DNA of 34,255 nucleotides from Desulfuromonadales bacterium. Lineage in GTDB: Bacteria > Desulfobacterota > Desulfuromonadia > Desulfuromonadales > BM103. The position numbers and the translations under genes were made by a program. Under the pieces are notes generated by a model that was not told the origin of the DNA, ran no database searches, and saw nothing but the letters and a program-made list of their open reading frames with translations. This document shows positions 8,083 through 15,835 of the stretch, piece by piece (the stretch's first letter is position 1; every line of letters starts with the position of its first letter). The stretch is taken from NCBI GenBank assembly GCA_030145195.1, contig JAQYVY010000037.1, positions 1-34,255 on the forward strand, given 5' to 3'.

Positions 8083-8297
8083 CGAAACATTCCCTCTCAA
8101 CCGTAATTTTAATCCTGAGCATATGACCAAGTTGGCACCCTCTGTGCTCTCTAGTGGGGTAACAATGCGATGAACCAAGCGCCAAGGTCTGAGTTTATCC
8201 GGTAACGGCAATGACACCGGAAAGCTGCCAAACCCCATAACTACTTGGAACAACAGGCAGCCGAAGAACAACCTTCCAACCGAGAAGGATACGGGAC

Positions 8298-8510
8298 ATG
8301 AAACCAGCCGTCATCACCACCCTCATTACCATCCTGTTAATAAGCGGATGTGGAACGACCAAAGTCGTCACCACTAACGGTATAACCGAAAGAGGCATCA
8401 GCTTTGCGCCGATGTTCGACAACCCGACCAGGACTGACATGGATTCTCCAGCCTTCACCTCGACCCTCCCGGACCTCTGCCTGGGGGTCTCATCCAAGAT
8501 CAACTTCTAG
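8298..8510 (+). CDS. Small lipoprotein, 70 aa
   Basis: A short but credible gene: ATG 8298 is preceded by AAGGA at eight bases, and the protein has a classical signal peptide with lipobox ISGC (Cys18). The mature part is only about 52 residues with no recognised motif (GTTKVVTTNG, then a short polar tail ending in SSKINF). The stop lies 16 bases before the start of another tiny lipoprotein gene with a strong ribosome-binding site, suggesting a two-gene unit. The 215-base stretch between the terminator at 8082 and this gene must hold its promoter; I could not pick it with confidence. Function unknown. Confidence 0.7.
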   Translation: MKPAVITTLITILLISGCGTTKVVTTNGITERGISFAPMFDNPTRTDMDSPAFTSTLPDLCLGVSSKINF

Positions 8511-8526
8511 CGAAACGGAGGTCGTC

Positions 8527-8715
8527 ATGCGCCTGATCATATTCTCAGCACTCTTCTGCGTCCTTCTTCAATTCTATGGCTGTGTCGCAACCAAGCTGGT
8601 CACCCTGCCAATGCGTATCGCCGGGGAAGTGGTCGGTTTTGTGCCCGTGGTCGGCGACCTCGCCGAGGTTGCAATCGATACCACCGCCAACACCGTCGAT
8701 CTGGTTCCTCTTTAG
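8527..8715 (+). CDS. Small lipoprotein, 62 aa (NF038104-like)
   Basis: ATG 8527 follows GGAGG by five bases. The 62-aa product has a signal peptide with lipobox FYGC (Cys19) and a short mature part with the pattern ATKLVTLPMRIAGEVV, then VPVVGDLAEVAIDTTANTVD. Such very short lipoproteins with a VTLPV-like motif followed by a VGD segment are known in many proteobacteria as uncharacterised families; I recall the NF038104 group as similar, but this is from memory. A longer in-frame reading upstream overlaps the preceding gene and is unlikely. It is probably co-expressed with the 70-aa lipoprotein and sits on the outer or inner membrane surface. Function unknown. Confidence 0.75.
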   Translation: MRLIIFSALFCVLLQFYGCVATKLVTLPMRIAGEVVGFVPVVGDLAEVAIDTTANTVDLVPL

Positions 8716-8767
8716 GACAAGAACCTAGACTGAGGATTCGTCATTTTGCGATCTCTTTAAAAACCCA

Positions 8768-8804
8768 AAAGGCCTGGCAAGACAACATGTCTGGCCAGGC
8801 CTTT
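8768..8804. terminator. Bidirectional terminator hairpin
   Basis: AAAGGCCTGG at 8768-8777 and CCAGGCCTTT at 8795-8804 form a perfect 10-bp stem with a 17-base loop. T-rich sequence follows on both strands (TTATTATATA on +, TTTGGGTTTTT on -). It can end the small lipoprotein unit (+) and the tRNA transcript (-). Confidence 0.85.
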
Positions 8805-8814
8805 ATTATATAAC

Positions 8815-8890
8815 TGGTGGAGCCGAACGGGATCGAACCGTCGACCTATGCGTTGCGAACGCATCGCTCTCCCAACTGAGCTACGGCCCC
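8815..8890 (-). tRNA. tRNA-Ala (anticodon CGC)
   Basis: The reverse strand folds into a full 76-nt cloverleaf with encoded CCA: a 7-bp acceptor stem (GGGGCCG with CGGCTCC), D stem GCTC/GAGC, anticodon stem ATGCG/CGCAT with loop TTCGCAA, and T arm containing GTTCGATCC. The anticodon CGC reads GCG, alanine. The G3-U70 pair, the main alanine identity signal, is present, supporting the call. It lies 37 bases after the histidine kinase stop on the same strand and may be processed from a read-through transcript. Confidence 0.97.
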
Positions 8891-8927
8891 AAGTTGCTGA
8901 AAAATCTACCAAAAAACGGAAAAGATG

Positions 8928-11192
8928 TCAACTCTTCGGGAAACCGGGCGGTCGAACCGGTAAGCGAACGATGAAGCAAGCCCCTGCTTCACCATTGAGA
9001 ACTTCGATCTCGCCATGATGGTGAGCGACGACCCGATGCGAGATCGAGAGACCAAGGCCAGTGCCCTTGGCAAAGGTAGAAAAGAAGGGGTTGAAGATAT
9101 TGCGCATGACGTCCGGCGCAATCCCGCCGCCAGTATCCTCGACCTCAAGGACCAGCGCTTCATCGCCGCGCAGTGTGCCAGCCATGCCTCTGATCGTCAA
9201 GATGCCGCCCTTGGACATAACCTGGCGGGCGTTGATCATAAGGTTGAGCACGACTTGGCGTAACTGGCGACAGTCACCGATAACCACCGGTAGAGGGCGA
9301 CACAGTTCATCCACCAGCTTGATATTTTGTCGGATGCAATGTTCACGTTCCAGATCAAAAGCCTCCTGAAGAATCGTCTCAACATCACAGGTTTCAAGGC
9401 AAACCAACTGTTTTTTACTAAAAGACAGAATATTGCCGAGCAACTCTTCCATTCGAATCACTTCACGAGCCACAATCCCGGCATATTCGTTAGACTTGAG
9501 ATCCCCGAGATCCCGCTTGGCCAGCCGTTGGGCGAAACCACCGATGGAAACTAACGGGTTCTTCAACTCATGAGCGACCTGAGCCGCCATCTCCCCGAGA
9601 ACCGCCATCTTCTCGCCTTGAATCAACTGCTCCTGAACATCCTGCAATTCGTCGTGAGCCATCTCCAGTCGTTTCACCAACAGAGCATTGTCCATGGCCG
9701 AGCCAGCTTGACCGGCAAAGAGCTCCAGGAAATGCTTGCGATCAAGCGTAATCTCCTGTTTGCTGACCGGGTTGTCGACCAACAGAACACCCATGACCTG
9801 GCCACGTCCTGCCAGCGGCGCACAGGCATAAGGGCCAAGGTCGAGGCTCTCGGCAAGCAGCAATCCGCCAGCGGGCTCCTTTTGCGGATCCGGCACCAGA
9901 ACCACCTGATTCTCGCGGAAGGCTTTAGCCAAAGAGTTGTCTTCTGCATTGAGCGATAACCGCTGCTTAACAACCAACCGGTTGAAGGAAGAGTCCTTCT
10001 GAGCTTGCCGCGACTCTTCATCCAGAGGCAAATTTTCCCACGCCAAGGCATCCTTTCCGTCGGGCAGAACCAGATGGGCCAGTTCATGGGGGAGGCCGAG
10101 CATCCCTTGCATTGTGCCGGTTCGCTCATTCGCCAGGAAGAGCGTCGCCCGCTCAAAACCTCCCGCCTCAGATGCGGTCGCCACCGACAAGGTCAAATGG
10201 GTCAATTCGTCAAGATTCAGGGTGCGGTGCATGGCTCGGGAGACCCGGTAGAGCAACGAGATCTCTTGATGCGAAACCTGCTGGCGCTGCTCGGCAATAG
10301 CGCGCCTACCCAGCTCATGGTTCAATTCCTCATACGACTGGGACAGCTCTCTAAACAGCGTGGCGTAGGGAGTCCGCAAGGTCCCCTCAACCAGAGCGTA
10401 ATAAACCAGAAGCACACTCCCAAGCTTAAAGAGATGCCCGAAAAAGTTGGTATAGCCGTACATATCGGCATTGAGAGTAAGCATCAACCCTGAGAAGCTA
10501 CTCAAGCAGAGGGCTGCCAGCAAGGAAGCCATCAGGCGGGAGCTCAGGTACTGGTGTTTCAGCAGGAACTGTATGGCAGCCAGAGCAAGCATGGCGACAA
10601 CAATATATTCGAGACTGATTTTGAACGGGGTCAAGCCCTGCCCTTCAATCAGGCAGGCAGGAAAAACGTCAAGGGGCCAAATCAGGGCTATCAGCATGAC
10701 CGCCCCACCCATAAAACCAATCAGCCACCCCCAGGCAGAGAAAAGCATTTCCCGGCCCAGACGAAACCCGGCAGCAACAAACGTCACCGCACCCAGAAGC
10801 CGAGCCACCACCCATAATTGGGTTGCCATATCAGAACCGGCAGAGGGAAATATCTGCATTCCTTTGTAAGACAAAGTATGCAGCAGATCAACCATCCCCG
10901 CAGCGAGGAAGCCCACCGCCAGGACGACAAAGAACTGATTACGGACAAGATAGCGGGTATTCCAGCCAATCAGAAAAACGGTCGCGGCCAGAATAATACT
11001 GGAAAGTTCTATCAGGGTATGGAGCAGAAGATAGTTGAAACGACTAAGGACAAAAAGCAGAAGACCGACCGGCAAAACAACAGCCAAGCCGGTCCCAAAA
11101 GACAAGCGATGGGGTAAGGGACTATCAGCAGCAGTCATGTTGACTGCCAAGTTCGCCTCGCACTTCGGAGGCTGAGAATTATTGCGCGGCAT
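8928..11192 (-). CDS. MASE3-GAF sensor histidine kinase
   Basis: The 754-aa protein has an N-terminal multi-helix membrane sensor (about residues 30-270) containing DLLHTLSYKGM at 102-112, characteristic of MASE3. A coiled linker (about 280-310) leads to a GAF domain (about 310-505), then HisKA with the H-box HELKNP (phospho-acceptor His541), N-box (NLMINAR, Asn654), G1 (DTGGG, Asp686) and G2 (KGTGLGL at 709-715). All catalytic motifs are intact, so it should autophosphorylate. The ligand of the sensor is unknown. No response regulator is adjacent on this strand; a lone receiver gene lies at 14.6 kb. The gene is 36 bases downstream of the DksA-family gene, suggesting co-transcription. GGGAG precedes ATG 11192. 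Confidence 0.93.
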   Translation of the reverse strand: MPRNNSQPPKCEANLAVNMTAADSPLPHRLSFGTGLAVVLPVGLLLFVLSRFNYLLLHTLIELSSIILAATVFLIGWNTRYLVRNQFFVVLAVGFLAAGMVDLLHTLSYKGMQIFPSAGSDMATQLWVVARLLGAVTFVAAGFRLGREMLFSAWGWLIGFMGGAVMLIALIWPLDVFPACLIEGQGLTPFKISLEYIVVAMLALAAIQFLLKHQYLSSRLMASLLAALCLSSFSGLMLTLNADMYGYTNFFGHLFKLGSVLLVYYALVEGTLRTPYATLFRELSQSYEELNHELGRRAIAEQRQQVSHQEISLLYRVSRAMHRTLNLDELTHLTLSVATASEAGGFERATLFLANERTGTMQGMLGLPHELAHLVLPDGKDALAWENLPLDEESRQAQKDSSFNRLVVKQRLSLNAEDNSLAKAFRENQVVLVPDPQKEPAGGLLLAESLDLGPYACAPLAGRGQVMGVLLVDNPVSKQEITLDRKHFLELFAGQAGSAMDNALLVKRLEMAHDELQDVQEQLIQGEKMAVLGEMAAQVAHELKNPLVSIGGFAQRLAKRDLGDLKSNEYAGIVAREVIRMEELLGNILSFSKKQLVCLETCDVETILQEAFDLEREHCIRQNIKLVDELCRPLPVVIGDCRQLRQVVLNLMINARQVMSKGGILTIRGMAGTLRGDEALVLEVEDTGGGIAPDVMRNIFNPFFSTFAKGTGLGLSISHRVVAHHHGEIEVLNGEAGACFIVRLPVRPPGFPKS

Positions 11193-11228
11193 GACGAACT
11201 CCCGTCTGCCGACGAAGGTCGAATCAGA

Positions 11229-11585
11229 TCAGCCGATTTTTTCTTGACGTTCCTGCTCGGTCTTGCACTCGATGCACAAGGTCGTAACCGGCCTGGCCTT
11301 CAAACGCGCTTCGCCAATGTCTTCGCCGCAATCCTCGCATTCACCGAAGTCACCGGCTTCTATGCGTTCGATAGCCTCACGGATCTTGCCGATCAGCTTC
11401 CGCTCACGATCACGGATACGCAGTTCGAAATTCCGGTCGGACTCCAGAGAAGCCCGGTCGGTAGGATCGGGAAAGTTGGTTTTTTCATCCGTCATGTCGG
11501 AGACCGTCTTGCCAGCCTCACGCAGCAACTGATCCATCTGTTCCTGCAACAGCTGACGAAACTCTTCAGTCTTCGCTTTATCCAT
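11229..11585 (-). CDS. dksA: DksA/TraR family zinc-finger transcription factor
   Basis: The 118-aa product has an N-terminal coiled-coil region with the acidic tip motif DPTDRA (DxxDxA pattern, as in DksA), then a C4 zinc finger (C-x2-C, 17 residues, C-x2-C) near the C-terminus. DksA binds the RNA polymerase secondary channel and works with ppGpp in the stringent response. ATG 11585 follows GGAG at six bases; a longer in-frame opening has no good site. The product is somewhat shorter than E. coli DksA (151 aa), like many deltaproteobacterial members, and several DksA-like paralogues are common, so whether this is the main DksA is unsure. It lies directly upstream of the MASE3 kinase gene. Confidence 0.9.
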   Translation of the reverse strand: MDKAKTEEFRQLLQEQMDQLLREAGKTVSDMTDEKTNFPDPTDRASLESDRNFELRIRDRERKLIGKIREAIERIEAGDFGECEDCGEDIGEARLKARPVTTLCIECKTEQERQEKIG

Positions 11586-11661
11586 AAGAAGCTCCTCAAA
11601 CTTGAACGGGCACAAATTAAATGAAATCTAGCAACAAGTCAACTTAAATGCCAGCTCACTA

Positions 11662-12177
11662 TCAGAACTGCGCCATCAACACATAGACCAAGGCGGCAAC
11701 AGCAAACCAGGTTGTGACAATATCAGCTTGTCGCATGGGTGGTTTTTTCGCTAACTGTTGGGTTTCCTCTGTAATCGCATCCACCGGAAGCACCTTGACC
11801 AACTGCGCGATCAGCTGGGGGAATTTACTATAAGAGTTGGAAAAAATCAAAAAATCATCATCGCCAGCAGCCAAAGTCATGAAGACCCGGCTCCGCACCC
11901 TCACCGTTTCCAGAGAAGTCACTTTGGCAAAGAGAATCTGCCGTTGCCGAAAGGGCCGAAACGCCGTGACTCCAGTGGCATCGACAACCAGCCGCCGGAA
12001 GGCGCTCTCAACAAAGAAGGCGACCAAAGGCAGAACCATTACGGCCAAAAGGATGCTCTTGGCAACCGGCTGCCCCTGGACAATACAGACAACCAGGAGC
12101 ACAAGGGTCAAGCCAATCAGCAGCCCCAAAGGGACGACAAAGGCCCGACGGATGACATAAGTACGAGATTCATTCAT
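11662..12177 (-). CDS. Membrane protein with PH-like domain
   Basis: The 171-aa protein starts with two hydrophobic segments (about residues 11-33 and 38-58), followed by a soluble stretch resembling the bacterial PH fold (VVDATGVTAFRPFRQRQILFAKVTSLE, then DDFLIFSNSYSKFPQLIAQL), and ends with one more membrane helix (WFAVAALVYVLMAQF). Its start immediately follows the moaC stop with no gap, so it is translated from the same mRNA. Function is unknown; the link with molybdopterin synthesis may be only positional. The PH assignment is from pattern only. Confidence 0.7.
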   Translation of the reverse strand: MNESRTYVIRRAFVVPLGLLIGLTLVLLVVCIVQGQPVAKSILLAVMVLPLVAFFVESAFRRLVVDATGVTAFRPFRQRQILFAKVTSLETVRVRSRVFMTLAAGDDDFLIFSNSYSKFPQLIAQLVKVLPVDAITEETQQLAKKPPMRQADIVTTWFAVAALVYVLMAQF

Positions 12178-12666
12178 CTATGCTGTCTCCTCGTGGTTGA
12201 CAAAATGGCCACTACGGCCTCCGGCCTTTTCGACCAGACGGATCGCGCCGAGAGTCATGGTCTTGTCTGCAGCCTTGCACATATCGTAGATCGTCAATGC
12301 CGCCACCGAAACCGCAGTCAAGGCTTCCATCTCCACCCCGGTCTGGCCATTGACCTTGACGGTTGCCTCAATATCAACCCTGTTGTTTTCCTTATCGGGA
12401 GAGAATTCAACAGTAACGCTATTAATCAGCAACGGATGGCAGAGCGGAATCAGATCCGAGGTTTTCTTCGCGGCCATGATCCCGGCCAGACGGGCAACGC
12501 CGAATACATCACCCTTTTCAACCTTGCGATCAAGAATCCGCGCCAACGTTTCCGGCTGCATGGTTATGGCGCCGCGCGCCACCGCCACCCGCTTCGTTGC
12601 CGCTTTAGCTCCAACATCGACCATGATCGCCTTACCCTCAGCGTCAAAATGCGTCAGTTTATTCAT
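12178..12666 (-). CDS. moaC: Cyclic pyranopterin monophosphate synthase MoaC
   Basis: The 162-aa product matches MoaC along its full length: a start of the form [15 protein letters not shown], the core [12 protein letters not shown], and [20 protein letters not shown], which holds the catalytic Asp and Lys. MoaC converts the MoaA product (3',8-cyclo-7,8-dihydro-GTP) to cyclic pyranopterin monophosphate in molybdenum cofactor synthesis, in the cytoplasm. ATG 12666 is preferred over a TTG just before it. It lies 12 bases downstream of radA. The partner moaA is present at 23.6 kb on the same strand but not in the same operon. Confidence 0.97.
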   Translation of the reverse strand: MNKLTHFDAEGKAIMVDVGAKAATKRVAVARGAITMQPETLARILDRKVEKGDVFGVARLAGIMAAKKTSDLIPLCHPLLINSVTVEFSPDKENNRVDIEATVKVNGQTGVEMEALTAVSVAALTIYDMCKAADKTMTLGAIRLVEKAGGRSGHFVNHEETA

Positions 12667-12678
12667 CAACTCAGTCCC

Positions 12679-14046
12679 TTAATTAAAGAGATGCTCCAAC
12701 GCCTCACTCGCGTTGCGCACCCCAATCAGCTTAATCCCCTTCGGCACATCCAGATTTTTCAGGTTGCCCGCGGGTAACAGACAGCAATCGAACCCGAGCC
12801 GCGCCGCCTCCTTGACCCGAAGTTCCGGGCGTGAAACGGCCCGCACCTCTCCGGCCAGGCCAACTTCGCCGAACATCACCGTGCGGGCAGGGATGGCTCG
12901 ATTGAGATGACTCGACGCCAGCGCCGCCATCACCCCGAGATCAATCGCCGGTTCATTGAGCCGGACGCCGCCTGCGACATTCAAAAAAACATCCTGGGCC
13001 AACAGGGCGTAACCAACTTTCTTTTCCAGCACAGCCACCAGCAGTGAGACCCGATTGGAGTCGATGCCCATGGCCGTCCGCCGAGGATTGCCATAGGCCG
13101 CACCGGAGACCAGCGCCTGCAGTTCTACCAGAATTGGCCGGGTGCCCTCAATCGCCGACACCACCACACTCCCGGCGGCGTCTTCGGGGCGCTCAGCCAA
13201 AAAGATTTCAGAAGGATTGGTCACTTCGGCCAGACCAACATCCTTCATCTCGAACACGCCAATCTCGTTGGTCGAGCCGTAGCGATTCTTGACCGCCCGC
13301 AGGATGCGATAGGGATGACCGCCATCTCCCTCAAAATAGAGCACGGTATCGACCATATGTTCCAACATCCGCGGCCCGGCGATTGAGCCGTCTTTCGTCA
13401 CGTGACCAACGATAAAGGTCGGTACACCCTCACCTTTGGCGTAATACATCAACCGACTGGCGCACTCGCGCACCTGGCTGACACTCCCCGGTGCCGATTC
13501 CAGCGCTGCGGTGAAGACCGTTTGAATTGAATCGACCACCAGAAACGCTGGTTTGAGCTCCCGAGCCCGGTCGAGCACCGCCTCAAGAGAATTTTCTGCC
13601 AGCAGGAAAAGATCGTTGGCACTCACTCCGAGCCGTGAGGCGCGCAGCTTAACCTGCCGGGTCGATTCTTCCGCCGTCACATAGAGCACCGGCCCGGCCC
13701 CGGCCCAGCGTTCCGCAGCCTGCAACAGCAGCGTTGACTTGCCAATCCCCGGATCACCACCAATCAAGGTAAACGAGCCGGTCACAACCCCGCCGCCCAA
13801 CACCCGGTCAAACTCGGCGAACCCACACTCTTGCCGATCCTCGGTAGTGACCGTGACATCAGCCAGACGCTTCGGCGCAGTCCCGGAATTCTCAGGCAGA
13901 GCGCGTTTGCCTTTGGTGACAGTCACCGTCTCTTCGACCAGTGAATTCCACTGGCCGCAATCAGAGCATTTGCCCAACCATTTCGGGCTTTGCATGCCGC
14001 ACTGTTGGCAGGTATAAATTGTCTTCTGTTTCAAGGAAATCCTCAT
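12679..14046 (-). CDS. radA: DNA repair protein RadA/Sms
   Basis: The 455-aa product has all RadA hallmarks: an N-terminal C4 zinc finger (CQQC and CSDC), a RecA-like ATPase with Walker A GGDPGIGKSTLL, the RadA-specific KNRFG-type motif, here KNRYG in AVKNRYGSTNEIG, and a C-terminal Lon-protease-like domain (GGVRLNEPAIDLGV, FGEVGLAGEVR). RadA is a DNA helicase acting at recombination branch points. The Phe to Tyr change in the KNRFG motif is conservative. The gene is the first recognisable one of the minus-strand cluster radA-moaC-PH protein-dksA-kinase-tRNA. Its promoter must lie just upstream of 14046 in the gap that follows. Confidence 0.97.
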   Translation of the reverse strand: MRISLKQKTIYTCQQCGMQSPKWLGKCSDCGQWNSLVEETVTVTKGKRALPENSGTAPKRLADVTVTTEDRQECGFAEFDRVLGGGVVTGSFTLIGGDPGIGKSTLLLQAAERWAGAGPVLYVTAEESTRQVKLRASRLGVSANDLFLLAENSLEAVLDRARELKPAFLVVDSIQTVFTAALESAPGSVSQVRECASRLMYYAKGEGVPTFIVGHVTKDGSIAGPRMLEHMVDTVLYFEGDGGHPYRILRAVKNRYGSTNEIGVFEMKDVGLAEVTNPSEIFLAERPEDAAGSVVVSAIEGTRPILVELQALVSGAAYGNPRRTAMGIDSNRVSLLVAVLEKKVGYALLAQDVFLNVAGGVRLNEPAIDLGVMAALASSHLNRAIPARTVMFGEVGLAGEVRAVSRPELRVKEAARLGFDCCLLPAGNLKNLDVPKGIKLIGVRNASEALEHLFN

Positions 14047-14617
14047 CTTTTGAGAAAAGAATTATTCTAGGCTTAGTGGGTATAAGTGTCAACGACAGTT
14101 GCGGTTGATGGGCGTGGGCAAATTGTGCGAAATCAAGAGCAGGACCGACGGGTTGCACCCCCGGCACTTCCCCCCGAGTCAATGCAATCTTTCTTCCTGG
14201 TCATTGCTTCGTCCCCAACCGTCGTCAAATTCTTCACAGCACACACATGACTGGGTTATGAGATCGGTGATGAGATCGGGGTCGGACCAAATCAACTCGC
14301 GGTTATTATTGATTGTTGACCCTCATAAACACTATTTTTGGGCCTTATAACACGATTTTTTGGGTCAAAAATAGCTCTATAAGCAATTAATCCTTCGCAA
14401 AACAATTGCAGTAACTAAACTTGGTCCGCTCCATCCCTCCGCCCGGCCCTCCGCAAGTTCACTTCGTTGGTAGCGTACCCCTTTCTTCGAAAACCAGCAG
14501 ATTTTCCCTGCACTCGGTTATTTCCTCATTCCTTCCACAGTTGTTCCTTATTCCAGAGTTATTACTACACTCAACAACACAGCAGAGCTAAGGCTGATTA
14601 ACCGGAAAGGAGAGGAT
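14047..14617. other. Long intergenic region with inverted repeats
   Basis: This 571-base gap lies between divergent radA (-) and the receiver gene (+). I see no convincing gene. It is AT-rich in the middle and holds nested inverted repeats: CGGACCAA at 14283-14290 with TTGGTCCG at 14421-14428, and inside them CTATTTTTG at 14332-14340 with CAAAAATAG at 14366-14374. Promoters for both flanking genes should be here. The nested repeats may be a remnant of a small mobile element or a structured RNA. Confidence 0.5.
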
Positions 14618-15019
14618 ATGACGATGAATCTTTCATGCATCAGAATCCTGATCGTTGATGACAATGAGGTAATCCTTCAATTACTTAGAACCAAATTGTG
14701 TGGTTGCGGGTTTAGTGTGGTCACCGCAAACAGCGGAATCGAAGCCATACACAAGTTAACCAGAGATAGCTTCGACCTTGTATTGACAGATATCCACATG
14801 CCTGGACTCAACGGGAACATTCTCGCGCGCTACATTCGCAATGTCTGCAAGCATGTGCCTGTAATTGCAGTAACAGCGGCTCCCTGGTTGGCAAACGAGT
14901 CTTTTGATATGGTCATTGAGAAGCCTTTTGAGCTGAAGTTCTTGATGGACTCAATCGAATATTACCTCTCAGACAATTCGCAACAGCCCGAGCAGTATGA
15001 AGTGAAATGCTGCGTTTAA
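14618..15019 (+). CDS. Single-domain response regulator (CheY-like receiver)
   Basis: The 133-aa product is a lone receiver domain: the acidic pair Asp14-Asp15, phospho-acceptor Asp58 (LTDIHMPGLNG), Thr86 and Lys102 (IEKPF) are all present, so it should be phosphorylatable. There is no output domain. Single receivers act in chemotaxis-like signalling, phosphorelays or on partner proteins. GGAG precedes ATG 14618; a second ATG two codons later is possible. No kinase is adjacent on this strand; the MASE3 kinase at 8.9-11.2 kb lacks a neighbouring regulator and is a speculative partner. It may share an mRNA with the secreted protein 73 bases downstream. Confidence 0.92.
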   Translation: MTMNLSCIRILIVDDNEVILQLLRTKLCGCGFSVVTANSGIEAIHKLTRDSFDLVLTDIHMPGLNGNILARYIRNVCKHVPVIAVTAAPWLANESFDMVIEKPFELKFLMDSIEYYLSDNSQQPEQYEVKCCV

Positions 15020-15092
15020 AACGCATAGCATTGTGCAGTGTTCGTTTCAGACAAAGCAAAGCTTCCTAACCCCCATTTAAGAGGAGAATAGA

Positions 15093-15548
15093 ATGCGTAT
15101 TAAGATGACACTGTTGACGACTCTCTGCTTGGCACTCCCCTTCTGCGCTTTTGCCGATGAAGTCACCGATCTGAAGAAAAAAATCATTCTCGACCAGAAA
15201 AAATTGAGCATCATGGAAAACATGACTTTCAGCAATGATGAGGCAGAAAGTTTCTGGCCACTCTATAGCGAGTACCAAGAGAAATTTTTTAAGCTGGACT
15301 TGATGCGTTCAGCCTTGCACTCTTCTTATGTTGCAAACTATACGTCACTGACCGACCAACAGGCGGCAGAGATTATCGATGGTCTGTCTGATATTGTTGA
15401 TAACCGCCAGACGACCATCAAAAGATTCACTCTAGACCTGGAAGAGATCCTGCCCGTGAAAAAAGTCTTTCGCTATCTTCAGGTGGAAAACAATATTGCC
15501 GCAATTGAGCAGTATGAACTCGTCAAGAAAATCCCTTTACTGGAATAA
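15093..15548 (+). CDS. Secreted helical protein, Spy/CpxP-like (unknown function)
   Basis: The 151-aa product has a signal peptide (cleavage likely after CAFA) and a mature all-helical part with charged, heptad-like segments. The pattern FSNDEAESFWPLYSEYQEK, then SLTDQQAAEIIDGL, then ILPVKKVFRYLQVENNIAAI is shared by a broad family of small periplasmic proteins that resembles Spy/CpxP in layout (helices with a conserved LP-KK-x-R-Y-x-Q-x-E segment). Members often sit in envelope-stress or signalling operons; the function is not established. AGGAG precedes ATG 15093. It follows the receiver gene by 73 bases on the same strand. Confidence 0.72.
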   Translation: MRIKMTLLTTLCLALPFCAFADEVTDLKKKIILDQKKLSIMENMTFSNDEAESFWPLYSEYQEKFFKLDLMRSALHSSYVANYTSLTDQQAAEIIDGLSDIVDNRQTTIKRFTLDLEEILPVKKVFRYLQVENNIAAIEQYELVKKIPLLE

Positions 15549-15623
15549 ACGCCTTCCAGAGAGTATGGTTCCAAGGCTCAGAAAAGTCCCAGAGCAGTTT
15601 TGTCGGCCGGAGATCAAAAACCA

Positions 15624-15648
15624 AGAGCGACCCAGGGAAGGTCGCTCT
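15624..15648 (-). terminator. Terminator-like hairpin, minus orientation
   Basis: AGAGCGACC at 15624-15632 and GGTCGCTCT at 15640-15648 form a perfect 9-bp stem with a 7-base loop. On the minus strand it is followed by TGGTTTTTG, giving a terminator-like U tract; on the plus strand no U tract follows. No minus-strand gene precedes it, so it might belong to a small RNA, or serve as a weaker plus-strand terminator after the secreted protein. Confidence 0.5.
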
Positions 15649-15835
15649 CAGACAAATACTGAAATCCTGGTCGGGATGACTGCGACCCTTGAGTCGGGAG
15701 TGATCAAGCATCTGGATTGACTGTTCAGCAGTTTTGCCGAGCCGCAAAGCCAGGACATACGACCCAAAACGCAGTTCCTTTCGGGGCTGAAGTTCGTTGT
15801 GGCAATAAAGCCAATAAACACTCGCTCGTTGTACA

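Noticed and set aside
11758-12777. 339-residue plus-strand open frame over the PH protein, moaC and the end of radA
   Set aside because: Spans three well-supported minus-strand genes, has no known motif, and its composition is that of an antisense reading.
14099-14350. 83-residue plus-strand frame in the radA to receiver gap
   Set aside because: No ribosome-binding site, no motif, and it runs across the inverted repeats; treated as non-coding.
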